DNA of 64,000 bases from Actinoallomurus iriomotensis (lineage in GTDB: Bacteria; Actinomycetota; Actinomycetes; Streptosporangiales; Streptosporangiaceae). Location of the stretch: the NCBI RefSeq assembly GCF_030269445.1, contig NZ_BSTJ01000008.1, positions 248,001 through 312,000 on the forward strand. Direction: 5' to 3'. The first letter of the stretch is position 1. Each line of letters starts with the position of its first letter. Of the stretch, positions 21,508 through 29,560 are shown one piece after another. Position numbers and translations under genes: made by a program. Below the pieces are notes generated by a model. It was not told the origin of the DNA, did no database searches, and worked only from the letters and a program-made list of their open reading frames with translations.

Positions 21508-22616
21508 GCCTTCCCGTTCCGGCGTACGGGCGCCGGTCTCTCGCCGACCTCACGCCGTCCGTGCTCGCCGCGCTGGGCGTCCCGGGGCACACGAACGTCC
21601 TCGGCCTGCCCGCGCTGCCGCGCGCCTGCGTGCTCCTCGTCGACGGCCTGGGGTGGGAACTCCTGCGCGCACACGCCGGCGAGGCGCCGTTCCTGTCCTC
21701 CCTGGCCGGGCACGAGCTGACCGCGGGCTTCCCGTCGACCACCGCGACCAGCCTCGGCTCCTTCGGCACGGGCCGGGCGCCGGGCGGCCACGGCCTGTTC
21801 GGCTATCAGGTGGCGATCCCGGGGGAGGGCCGCCTGCTCAACTGCCTGCGCTGGGACGACGGCGTCGACCCGCTCACCTGGCAGCCGTCGGCCACCGTGT
21901 ACGAACGGGCCGCCGCCGCGGGCGTCGCGGCGGCGCACGTGTCGACCCGGGCGTTCGAGCACAGCGGGCTGACCCGGGCGGTGTACCGGGGCGCGCGCTA
22001 CGTCCCGGCGGACGCGCTCGGCCCGCTCGTGGCCGGCGCCGAGCGGGCCGTACGCCAGGGTGAGCGGTCGTTCGTCACCGTCTACCACAGCGAACTCGAC
22101 GCCACCGGGCACATTCACGGCTCGCGCTCGTCCGCCTGGCGGCACCACCTGTCCTTCGTCGACCTGCTCGTCCGGCGCCTGGCCGAGGCGATGCCGCCGG
22201 ACGCCGCCCTCTACGTCACCGCCGACCACGGCATGACCGACCCGGCCACGCGCGTCGACGTGGACGCCGAACCCGCGCTGCGCGAGGGCATCGCGTTGCT
22301 CGGCGGCGAGCCACGGGCGCGGCACCTGTACGCGCGGGACGGCGCCGCCCCCGACGTGCTCGCCGTGTGGCGTGAGCGCCTGGAGGGGGCCGCATGGGTC
22401 ATGACACGTGACGAGGCGATAACGGCAGGTCTTTTCGGGCCGGTTTCGGCCACCATGGCGGCCCGGGTCGGCGATGTGGTCGCCGTGCCGTACGCCGACC
22501 TGGCGATCGTCGCCACCCAGGCCGAGCCGCTGGAGTCCTCCCTGGTCGGGATGCACGGCTCCCTCGTACCGGCCGAACAGCTCGTGCCCCTGCTCACCTT
22601 TACGGCGGAGTCATGA
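21504..22616 (+). CDS. Alkaline phosphatase-superfamily phosphodiesterase/pyrophosphatase
   Basis: Metal-dependent hydrolase of the nucleotide pyrophosphatase branch, 370 residues. Visible metal and nucleophile motifs are CVLLVDGLGW (Asp), FPSTTATSLGSFGTG (nucleophile Thr), ELDATGHIHG and YVTADHGMTD (Asp/His ligands), with a final MHGSLVP. No signal peptide is evident, so it probably acts in the cytoplasm on a phosphodiester or pyrophosphate. ATGA overlaps on both sides show coupling to the DUF5998 and sulfurtransferase genes. Confidence 0.9.
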   Translation: MSLPVPAYGRRSLADLTPSVLAALGVPGHTNVLGLPALPRACVLLVDGLGWELLRAHAGEAPFLSSLAGHELTAGFPSTTATSLGSFGTGRAPGGHGLFGYQVAIPGEGRLLNCLRWDDGVDPLTWQPSATVYERAAAAGVAAAHVSTRAFEHSGLTRAVYRGARYVPADALGPLVAGAERAVRQGERSFVTVYHSELDATGHIHGSRSSAWRHHLSFVDLLVRRLAEAMPPDAALYVTADHGMTDPATRVDVDAEPALREGIALLGGEPRARHLYARDGAAPDVLAVWRERLEGAAWVMTRDEAITAGLFGPVSATMAARVGDVVAVPYADLAIVATQAEPLESSLVGMHGSLVPAEQLVPLLTFTAES

Positions 22617-23488
22617 ACGACGAGACACCTCTCGCGGACGGTGCGGTTAACGGTCAGACTGGCGGTGTGCACCCTCTCATCGACGTCCCGTCACTCGTCC
22701 GGGCGGCCCGGGGAGGCGTGACCCTCCTCGATGTCCGCTGGCGCCTCGGCGGTCCGCCCGGCATCGAGGCGTACCGGCGCGGCCACCTGCCCGGCGCGGT
22801 CTTCATCGACCTCGACCGCGATCTCGCGGCGCCGCCGGGCGCGGGAGGCCGGCACCCGCTGCCCGACGCGAAGGAGTTCCAGGCGGCGATGCGACGTGCC
22901 GGGGTCCGCCAGGACGACCTCGTCGTGGTCTACGACGACGCCGACGCCACCGCCGCGGCCCGCGCCTGGTGGACGCTGCGTTACTTCGGGCACGAGCGGG
23001 TGCGCGTCCTCGACGGCGGCTACCAGGCCTGGGCGGACGCCGGGCAGCCCGTCACCACCGAGGTCCCCTCGGTGAAAGAGGGCGACTTCACCGCGGCGCC
23101 GGGCCACCTGCCGCTGCTCGACGCGGACGGCGCGCTGGCCGTGGCCAAGGACGGCGTGCTGCTCGACGCCCGCGCGCCGGAGCGCTACCGCGGCGAGGTC
23201 GAGCCCGTCGACCCGATCGCGGGCCACATCCCGGGCGCGGTGAACGCGCCGACCCACGGCAACGTGGGCGTCGACGGCCGCTTCCTGCCGGCGGGCCTGC
23301 TCCGCGAACGCTTCGCCGGCCTCGGCGCGACCGACGCCGCCGAGGTGGGCGCGTACTGCGGCTCCGGCGTCACCGCCGCCCACGAGATCCTCGCCCTGAC
23401 CCTCGCCGGGGTGCCGGCCGCCCTGTACGCGGGCTCGTGGTCCGACTGGATCACCGACCCCGCCCGCCCGGTGGAGAAGAGCGACTGA
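22613..23488 (+). CDS. Sulfurtransferase with two rhodanese domains
   Basis: Transfers sulfane sulfur from thiosulfate or 3-mercaptopyruvate. Two rhodanese domains are visible: an inactive N-terminal one (about 20-150) and a catalytic one (about 165-290) with the loop AYCGSGVTAAHE. CGSGVTA is the 3-mercaptopyruvate sulfurtransferase (SseA) type rather than the CRKG loop of thiosulfate sulfurtransferases. Length is 291 residues. The ATG at 22613 overlaps the phosphatase stop. The gene ends 13 bases before a convergent DUF2203 gene. Confidence 0.92.
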   Translation: MNDETPLADGAVNGQTGGVHPLIDVPSLVRAARGGVTLLDVRWRLGGPPGIEAYRRGHLPGAVFIDLDRDLAAPPGAGGRHPLPDAKEFQAAMRRAGVRQDDLVVVYDDADATAAARAWWTLRYFGHERVRVLDGGYQAWADAGQPVTTEVPSVKEGDFTAAPGHLPLLDADGALAVAKDGVLLDARAPERYRGEVEPVDPIAGHIPGAVNAPTHGNVGVDGRFLPAGLLRERFAGLGATDAAEVGAYCGSGVTAAHEILALTLAGVPAALYAGSWSDWITDPARPVEKSD

Positions 23489-23501
23489 GTTCGGCGGCCG
23501 C

Positions 23502-23873
23502 TCAGGCGCCCGGCAGGCGGCGGCGGCCGGCGAAGCCGAGTTCGGTCCGGTGGTACCAGGTCAGCTCCCGCTCTCCCTCCAGCAGGCAGAGCCGTACGGA
23601 CTGCCCGCCGTGGTACGCGGGGAAGTCGATGAGCACGGGGGTCAGGCTCTTCACCTCGATGCCCTGGATGGTGAACCACCCCACGGCCTCGTCGATGCGC
23701 GCCTCGTACCCCTTCAGTTCCGGCTTGCCGCCGAGACGCGTCGGCTGACCCGACCGCAGCGCGTACGACAGCTCGGCGAGGTCGGCGCGTGCCGCCACGA
23801 TCGCGTCGATCCGCGCGCGCACCTCCGGGAGCAGCGCACGTGCCTCACTGAGGGTGAAGGTCCGCTCGGTCAC
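23502..23873 (-). CDS. DUF2203 family protein
   Basis: Soluble protein of 123 residues. The N-terminal helical hairpin begins FTLSEARALLPEVRARIDAI. The C-terminal part has the family signature AVGWFTIQGIEVKSLTPVLIDFPAYHGG and ends VRLCLLEGERELTWYHRTE. Function is unknown across the family. It is convergent with the sulfurtransferase gene, with ample room upstream for its own promoter. Confidence 0.88.
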   Translation of the reverse strand: MTERTFTLSEARALLPEVRARIDAIVAARADLAELSYALRSGQPTRLGGKPELKGYEARIDEAVGWFTIQGIEVKSLTPVLIDFPAYHGGQSVRLCLLEGERELTWYHRTELGFAGRRRLPGA

Positions 23874-23920
23874 GCTCGTACGCTACCTGGCGGTCCCGCC
23901 GCGCCCCAGCAGCTCCTACC

Positions 23921-26416
23921 TCACCAGCCCGCGCCGAAGCAGACGAACCCGAGGGCGGCCGGCGGCCGGGGCGCGGCGGCGAGGGCCTCCGCCGGCGGCA
24001 TGCCCGCCGCCAGGCGAGCGTGCAGGCCGACCATGAGTTCGCCGGCGGCGGCGTCGCCGACCGGGGTCACGCCGGCGATCACGGTCGCGGCGCCGTACGC
24101 CAGGGCGCAGCCGACCATGCCGGTGACCGCCTCGCCCGCCCGTACGTCGGCTCGCCCCGCGTCGCACGCGGACAGGACCATCAGCCGGGGCGGCCGGCGC
24201 AGGTGTTCGAGGTCGTAGGCGACCAGCGGGCCGGCCACGAGGCGGAGGCCGGAGAACAGGGCGTTCCCGGCCCGGAATTCGCCGTGCACCGCGAGGTGGG
24301 CGATCGCCGCGCCGTCCAGGGCCGTACGGACGGCGTCGGCGGTCGCGGCGGCGCCGTCCAGCACCACCGCGCCGGGGTACCGCTCGCGCAGGGCGGCCAC
24401 CTCACCGGCGGCATGGCCGAGGTCCGGCCCGGCCACGAGCGTCACGTGCCCGGACGAGGCGGGCGCCCGCCGGGCCCGCAGCCAGCCCGCCGCCGACGGC
24501 GTGACGGCCACCGCCCGTCCGGCCAGCGACGGCAGCGCGGCCCACGGCAGGCCGTGAAGCGCCCCGGTCGGAGCCAGCACCAGCGGCCGGTCGCCGAGCC
24601 GCAGCGGACCGAGCAGCCGCGCGTCCAGCCGCCCCGCCGCGGACGCCAGGCCGCGCTCCGCCGCCTCGCCGGTCCCTTGCCGCGCGAGGCGCGACACGGC
24701 GAAGCGCAGCAGCCGTACGTCGTGCTCGGCGTCGGCGTACGGGCCGAGCGGCACACGGCGGCAGCGGCCGTCCGCGACGGTCACCGCGAGCAGGTCGTCG
24801 CCGTCGCGGATCAGCTCGGCGAACACCCGGTCGCCGAGGGCGTCGCACAGCGCCGGCACGAGCCACGCCCAGCCGCGGACCGCGTGCCGGGTGGAGGTCA
24901 GCCGCCGGGTACGGGCGCGGACGGCGTCCTCCAGCCGTGCCTGCGCGGCGAGCAGCGCGGGCCGGTGCGGCACCTCGGCGCTGACTCGGCGCAGTTCGGC
25001 CAGGAGTCCGGCCAGCCGCCGGTCGCGCGGCGGCCGTACGGCGGGTGGCCGGTCGGCGATGGCCCGGCCGCGTTCGGCGGCGAGCAGCAGCTCCCGTGGC
25101 CCGCGGGCGAGGCGTACGCCCAGCGCGGCCAGCTCGGCGGACCAGCCGGCGGCGCGCCCGCGCAGTTCGGCCGCGCCGAGGGCGGCGGCGTGCTCGTCCA
25201 CCGCCCGCAGGCCCGCGCGGACGGCGGCGGCCGCGCCGCGCCGGTCGCCGTCGGCGACCCGCAGCAGGGCGGTGGCGTGCCGGACGGCGACCCTCGTGCT
25301 CACCGTGCCGCCGTCGCAGGCCCCGGCGAGCAGGCGACGCGCGTGCTCCCGGCGGCCCCGCGCGAGCGCGACCAGCGCGGCCAGGGCGCGGGTCTCGGCC
25401 GCCGCGGACGCCCAGCCGGCGTGCTCGAGTCGCTGCACGGCGCGCTCGGCCTCGGCGGCCAGCGCGGCCGACCGGTCGCCGTCGGCCCAGCGGGCCCGCA
25501 ACTCGACCTGCTCGGCCAGCAGCGCGAACCCCGGCCGTCCGGCGCCGAACGCGGCCCGCGCCCGCCCCGCCGTCGCGGCCGCGGCACGCGGGTCGCCGTC
25601 GGCCAGTTCGGCGTGGGAGAGCAGCAGCAGGGCGTCGGCGGTGTCGCAGCGGTAACCGGCGCCGTCGAGGCGTTCGAGCGTCCGCGCCAGCAGCACGCGT
25701 GCCTCGTCCGGCAGCCGGGCCGCGATCAGTGCCTCGGAGCGGTCGAGGTGGAGCTGGCACAGCCGCTCGCCGACCCCGGTGAGCCGCGCCTCGACGTCGT
25801 CGTAGATCGCGAGTGCCCGCGGCAGGTCGCCCCGGCGCGACGCGACCACCGCCAGGTTGTGTCGCGCCATCGCCGCCTGGTGCCGCAGACCGGCGCGCTC
25901 GGCCAGCGTCAGCGCGCCGCGCAGGTCGGCCTCGCCGCGCCCGAGCCGCCCGGCGAACACCCGCGCCAGCCCGACGTTGACCCGCAGGCCGATCGCCACC
26001 TCCGGGTCGCGGCACGTACGGGCGATCCGCGCCACCTCCTCGATGCGCCCGGCGCGGGCCAGGGCGCAGGCGCGGTTCGCCAGGAGCCGGTCGGCGTCGG
26101 CCCCGGTGAGCACGGGCGCCGCCTCGTCGGCCGCCGCGAGCGCGCCCGCCACGTCGCCGCTCGCGACGAGCAGCCCGACGAGGTTCATCTTGACCAGCGC
26201 CGACGCGTACGCCAGCCCCTCGGCCTCGGCGACCCGCAGCGCCTCGCCGAGGTGCGCACGACCCTCGCCGAGCCGGCCGAGCTCCTTGCAGGCGAGGCCC
26301 AGCGCGCGCCGGGCCGTCACGCGGAGCGCCGGATCACCGTGGTCCGCCAGCGCGAGGGCCGCGTCGTAGGCCCGCCGCGGGTCGGCGGCCGCCGCCGTTA
26401 TCAGGGACTCAGACAC
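23921..26416 (-). CDS. TPR-CHAT caspase-like protease
   Basis: Large cytoplasmic protein of 831 residues. Residues 1-450 are Ala-rich paired helices with the periodicity of about ten tetratricopeptide-like repeats (for example ALGLACKELGRLGEGRAHLG). Residues 530-831 form a CHAT domain, a bacterial relative of caspases and separase. The catalytic dyad is present: His711 in IAHLAVHGEF and Cys751 in MVLSACDAGRA, with LAPTGALHGLPWAAL before it. The dyad implies an active cysteine protease regulated by the TPR scaffold. The GTG start overlaps the preceding gene by eight bases, so it is co-translated with the ECF sigma operon. There is no signal peptide. Confidence 0.9.
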   Translation of the reverse strand: MSESLITAAAADPRRAYDAALALADHGDPALRVTARRALGLACKELGRLGEGRAHLGEALRVAEAEGLAYASALVKMNLVGLLVASGDVAGALAAADEAAPVLTGADADRLLANRACALARAGRIEEVARIARTCRDPEVAIGLRVNVGLARVFAGRLGRGEADLRGALTLAERAGLRHQAAMARHNLAVVASRRGDLPRALAIYDDVEARLTGVGERLCQLHLDRSEALIAARLPDEARVLLARTLERLDGAGYRCDTADALLLLSHAELADGDPRAAAATAGRARAAFGAGRPGFALLAEQVELRARWADGDRSAALAAEAERAVQRLEHAGWASAAAETRALAALVALARGRREHARRLLAGACDGGTVSTRVAVRHATALLRVADGDRRGAAAAVRAGLRAVDEHAAALGAAELRGRAAGWSAELAALGVRLARGPRELLLAAERGRAIADRPPAVRPPRDRRLAGLLAELRRVSAEVPHRPALLAAQARLEDAVRARTRRLTSTRHAVRGWAWLVPALCDALGDRVFAELIRDGDDLLAVTVADGRCRRVPLGPYADAEHDVRLLRFAVSRLARQGTGEAAERGLASAAGRLDARLLGPLRLGDRPLVLAPTGALHGLPWAALPSLAGRAVAVTPSAAGWLRARRAPASSGHVTLVAGPDLGHAAGEVAALRERYPGAVVLDGAAATADAVRTALDGAAIAHLAVHGEFRAGNALFSGLRLVAGPLVAYDLEHLRRPPRLMVLSACDAGRADVRAGEAVTGMVGCALAYGAATVIAGVTPVGDAAAGELMVGLHARLAAGMPPAEALAAAPRPPAALGFVCFGAGW

Positions 26417-26834
26417 GGATCCAGCTCGTGACCACCGAGCTCGCGTCGGCCAGCCGGAACAGCAGGCTGACCACGCCCGCCGGAACCCCGGCCAGCGCGA
26501 AGGACCCCGCGTCGTCGGTCCGCGTGCCCCGCTCCCCGCCGGGCGAACGCAGGATCACCTCCGCGGCCGACGGCGGCGCGAGCTGTCCGACGATCTCCCG
26601 GCCGCAGACCTCGATCTCGACGCTGACACGCGCCCCGGAGAACGTGAGCAGCCGCGAGCCGCCCCCGCGGACACCCGCCGGAGCCGCGATCGTCTCGGAG
26701 GTGAGCGTCGCGAGCGCGGCGGCCGGCTCGAACCAGCCGAACGCGGCATGCCCGAGCGCCACCAGCCGCTCCGGCACCGGCGGAAACGCGCGACGCAGCG
26801 CAACGGTCAGCTCCTGATCACTGGGCCCGTTCAC
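26409..26834 (-). CDS. Small two-part protein with Ig/transthyretin-like C-terminal half
   Basis: The product has 141 residues. The first 40 residues are helical (ELTVALRRAFPPVPERLVAL). The remainder is beta-rich: a segment with SRLLTFSGARVSVEIEV, then an apparent carboxypeptidase-regulatory-like fold with RTDDAGSFALAGVPAGVVSL. It has no membrane helix and no zinc-finger anti-sigma motif (HxxxCxxC). It is locked between the sigma gene (GTGA overlap) and the TPR-CHAT gene (eight-base overlap). Obvious guesses are an anti-sigma adaptor or a protease substrate of the CHAT protein; both are inference from position. Confidence 0.75.
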   Translation of the reverse strand: MNGPSDQELTVALRRAFPPVPERLVALGHAAFGWFEPAAALATLTSETIAAPAGVRGGGSRLLTFSGARVSVEIEVCGREIVGQLAPPSAAEVILRSPGGERGTRTDDAGSFALAGVPAGVVSLLFRLADASSVVTSWIRV

Positions 26835-27355
26835 GCGCGACCGCCGAGGCGACGGCGCAGGTGGGTGAGGCAGCGCGCCCGTGTCGGACCGACACTGCCG
26901 ACGGGCATCTCGAGCGCCGCCGAGATCTCCGCGTAGCTGAGCCGGGGAGAACCGGCGAACAGCTCCAGCAGCTCACGGCAGCGCGGAGGGATCGTCTCCA
27001 GCGCGGCCCCGACGGCGGCGGCCAGATCCCGGCCGAACACGACATGGTGCGGCCCGGTCACCGCCGGCCCGGCCCCCTTCAGCGGCCGCTCCCGCCCGGC
27101 CCGCCGCAGCGTGGCCATGCTCTCGTGCCGGGCGGTCACCGCCAGCCAGGCCCCGGCGCGCGCCGGGTCGCGCAACAACGTGAGCCGCTCGACCAGCCGG
27201 AGCCAGGTCGTCTGCACCACGTCGTCGACGTCGGCACCGCTCAACCCGTACGAACGAGCGATCGCGCAGAGAAGGCGCGAGTAGCGGCCGACGAGCACCC
27301 GCCACGCCTCCGCGTCCCCCTGCCCCGCCCGCCGCACGAGATCACCTGTGCTCAT
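26831..27355 (-). CDS. ECF-type RNA polymerase sigma factor
   Basis: Sigma-70 family factor of about 174 residues. Region 2 covers about residues 20-80, with LLCAIARSYGLSGADVDDVVQTTWLRL. Region 4 covers about 115-170, with IPPRCRELLELF and LSYAEISAALEMPVGSVGPTRARCLTHLRRRL. Regions 1.1 and 3 are absent, as expected for ECF factors. ATG 27355 is preceded by GGAGG at very close spacing; GTG 27364 is an alternative. It is the first gene of the operon with the 141-residue protein and the TPR-CHAT protease. A GGTAATC / 17 bp / TAATAT promoter lies upstream, perhaps self-recognised. Confidence 0.92.
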   Translation of the reverse strand: MSTGDLVRRAGQGDAEAWRVLVGRYSRLLCAIARSYGLSGADVDDVVQTTWLRLVERLTLLRDPARAGAWLAVTARHESMATLRRAGRERPLKGAGPAVTGPHHVVFGRDLAAAVGAALETIPPRCRELLELFAGSPRLSYAEISAALEMPVGSVGPTRARCLTHLRRRLGGRA

Positions 27356-27372
27356 GTCCTCCACGAACGGGG

Positions 27373-27402
27373 ATATTAGCGCACTGTTATCGACTGATTA
27401 CC
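27373..27402 (-). promoter_or_regulatory. Candidate promoter of the sigma/CHAT operon
   Basis: On the minus strand GGTAATC (27396-27402) and TAATAT (27373-27378) are separated by 17 bases. Transcription would begin about 10 bases before the sigma start codon. The intervening CAGTC-RAT and ACTGTTA words recur next to the S8 protease start at 29456-29469. Confidence 0.45.
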
Positions 27403-27486
27403 CTAAGTCGCGAAGATGGCGTCAAGGGATCCAGCGGCACCCGCCACCGCGGGCGCGGCGACGGAGGTCCCGCTCCACGTCGTGCG
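27403..27486 (-). pseudogene. Truncated 3' end of a subtilase (S8) gene
   Basis: The minus strand encodes RTTWSGTSVAAPAVAGAA, ending SLDAIFAT-stop (TAG at 27403-27405). WSGTSVAAPAVAG is the nucleophile-Ser motif of subtilases and closely matches WSGTSFAAPAVAG of the intact S8 gene at 28268-29449. Upstream of it the frame carries no D or H motifs and is occupied by the promoter of the Ntn hydrolase. The fragment looks like the leftover of a duplicated or interrupted S8 gene that once followed the same direction as the sigma operon. Confidence 0.7.
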
Positions 27487-27616
27487 GGCGCACCGACGGG
27501 CGGGGGCCGCCCAAGCGGCCGGAGACCGCGGTCGGCCACTTTCGGACCAGTGTGGAGAGGCGAACCCGCCATATCCTGACGGTTCCGCATTCCTGCGTGA
27601 CGGAAAAGGCGCCTGC

Positions 27617-28210
27617 ATGACCGCGATCGTCGGCATCACTGACGGCAGGACCGTTGTCATCGCCGGAGACTCCGCCGGTGTCGGCGGGGGTGTCACCCAG
27701 CCTCGACTGGACGCCAAGGTCTTCACCAACGGGCCTTACGTGATCGGCTACACCAGCTCGTTCCGCATGGGCCAGATCCTCCGATACGCCTTCAAGGCTC
27801 CGGTGCCGCCCGAGGATGATGAGGGCCTTCACGCCTTCATGTGCACCGGCTTCATCAACAGCGTCCGTGAAGGACTCAAAGACGGCGGATGGGCCAGCAA
27901 GAACAACGAGCAGGAAGAGGGCGGATCCTTCCTCGTCGGCGTCCGTGGGCGCCTCTTCGAAATCGGCGAGGACTACCAGGTGGGTGAGCTGGCGGACGGA
28001 TACTCCGCCGTCGGATGCGCCGCGGAGATCGCCCTCGGGGCTCTCCACGCCACCGGTGATACCGGCATGTCTCTCGAAGCCCGTGCCACCGCCGCGCTTG
28101 AAGCCGCAGCCCATTTCTCCACCGGTGTTCGGCCACCGTTCACGATCGTCGGCACGACGAGGAGCGAGACGGATGGGCACCCGGACTCTGAGGACGTCCC
28201 ATCGCCTTGA
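27617..28210 (+). CDS. Proteasome-beta/HslV-like Ntn hydrolase, stand-alone
   Basis: This is a 197-residue protein starting MTAIVGITDG. After Met removal the invariant triad of the proteasome family falls in exact register: Thr1, Asp17 (IAGDSAG) and Lys33 (RLDAKVF). GSFLVGVRGRLFEIGEDYQV and a mid-protein Gly-rich turn fit the alpha-beta-beta-alpha fold. No proteasome alpha subunit, HslU or Clp gene is near, so the partner is unknown. The gene is on the opposite strand to the flanking S8/CHAT genes and uses slightly more A/T-ending codons, hinting at later insertion. The start at ATG 27617 fits the family; the frame upstream overlaps the S8 remnant and is not used. Confidence 0.8.
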   Translation: MTAIVGITDGRTVVIAGDSAGVGGGVTQPRLDAKVFTNGPYVIGYTSSFRMGQILRYAFKAPVPPEDDEGLHAFMCTGFINSVREGLKDGGWASKNNEQEEGGSFLVGVRGRLFEIGEDYQVGELADGYSAVGCAAEIALGALHATGDTGMSLEARATAALEAAAHFSTGVRPPFTIVGTTRSETDGHPDSEDVPSP

Positions 28211-28267
28211 TCGGGCCGACGGTCTGGCCGTGCGCGTGCTGCTCCGGTTCAGGGGCGGCGTCCGGAC

Positions 28268-29449
28268 CTAGGCCGTGAACATGACGCCGAGGTCCGGTGA
28301 CACCCGCCGGCCCGCCGGGTCGAGGAGCCGGGCGGCCGCGAGAGAGGCGGAGATCCGGTCGGCGGCCGCCAGGTCGGCGATCCGCCCGGCCACCGCCGGG
28401 GCGGCGAACGACGTGCCGCTCCAGGTCGCGTACCCGGCGAACGCGTCCGGGTCGATGCCGTGCACCGGCGGGCGTGGGCCGTCGAAGCTCACGAAGCAGC
28501 TCGCGACCTCGACTCCCGGTGCGCAGGCGTCCACCCACCAGCCGTGATCGGAGAACCAGGCCCGCTGCTCACCGTCCAGCGCCGCGACGGCGATCACGTG
28601 CTTCAGGGCGGCGGGCCAGAACGGGCGGTCGCTCGCGTGGTTGCCGGCGCACGCCACGACGACCGTGCGCCGGGCCAGGGCGGCGACGGCGCGGGCGACG
28701 ACCGGGGACGGGCGGTCGTCGTACGTGTGACAGCCGAACGAGAGGTTGGCCACGTCCGCCCGCTCCCGGTCCGACAGGCGGGCCAGCGCGCGCAGGACGC
28801 CGAGCTCGTCGCCGACGCCGTCGCCGCCGATCACGCGGAACGCGCGGACCCGGATCCCGGGTGCGTGCCGCAGGAGCACGCCCGCGATGAACGTCCCGTG
28901 TCCCGCCTGGGCGTCGAGCTCGTAGTCCAGGTCGGCGTCGAGGACCTCGGTGACCTCCGCGCGCTGTGCGGCGTACCAGTCCGTCGCCTCGTACCACGGG
29001 TGCGGCGACATGCCGGTGTCGAGCACCGCGACCGTGACCGGACGCCGTCCCGCGCCCGGGGCGCCGGGCGGGGCGGGCGGCGCGGCGGGCCGCGGACGCC
29101 CGGCCGGGCCCGTCCACCACATCGGCTGGCCGTGCACGAGGTGGTTGGGTGCGACCGCGAGCCCGTGGTGCCCGTGCAGCTCGGCGGCCAGCTCGCAGAC
29201 GTCGACGCGCGCTCGCAGGCGTACGCGGGCCACTCCCGGGCCGTCCTCCGTGACGTCGTGCCAGCGGCGTACCAGGTCCTCCGTCGCCGGCAGGTCCTGG
29301 CCGGCGACGAGGAGCTGGTCGCGGCGCAGAAGGGCCGGACGCCCGCGAACCGGCTCGGCGACCACGGCGTCGCGATGGCGGGCGAGCAGGCGTTCGAGCC
29401 GCGCCGCCTGAACGGTCTCGTCGAACACCGCCCACCTCCGGTCGCTCAC
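28268..29449 (-). CDS. S8 (subtilisin-family) serine protease, apparently cytoplasmic
   Basis: This is a 393-residue protease without a signal peptide. The catalytic triad is clear: Asp144 (VAVLDTGM), His184 (AGHGTFIAGV) and Ser347 (WSGTSFAAPAVAG), with the oxyanion Asn in VVVACAGNHAS. About 135 residues precede the catalytic domain. They include a Pro/Ala linker and may be an intramolecular inhibitor or a sensor. It is oriented like the sigma/CHAT operon. A GTAACAGTCAATCG word 6 bases from its GTG start resembles the operon promoter. A second copy of its 3' end lies at 27403-27486. It is likely part of the same proteolytic module. Confidence 0.88.
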   Translation of the reverse strand: MSDRRWAVFDETVQAARLERLLARHRDAVVAEPVRGRPALLRRDQLLVAGQDLPATEDLVRRWHDVTEDGPGVARVRLRARVDVCELAAELHGHHGLAVAPNHLVHGQPMWWTGPAGRPRPAAPPAPPGAPGAGRRPVTVAVLDTGMSPHPWYEATDWYAAQRAEVTEVLDADLDYELDAQAGHGTFIAGVLLRHAPGIRVRAFRVIGGDGVGDELGVLRALARLSDRERADVANLSFGCHTYDDRPSPVVARAVAALARRTVVVACAGNHASDRPFWPAALKHVIAVAALDGEQRAWFSDHGWWVDACAPGVEVASCFVSFDGPRPPVHGIDPDAFAGYATWSGTSFAAPAVAGRIADLAAADRISASLAAARLLDPAGRRVSPDLGVMFTA

Positions 29450-29560
29450 GTAGAGCGATTGACTGTTACGCAGTGTGCCCCGAGATGTCGCCTGCGGTCA
29501 GCGGAACGGGCGAACCGAGCCCCCTTGCCTTCCGTCCCCGCGGACGATCAATCTTGTGGA

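Noticed and set aside
27416-27616. N-terminal extension of the Ntn hydrolase
   Set aside because: It would bury the catalytic Thr and translates the antisense of the S8 remnant; ATG 27617 gives the exact T1/D17/K33 register.
28460-29560. N-terminal extension of lnt
   Set aside because: The upstream part is antisense to the S8 protease and has no membrane or enzyme features.
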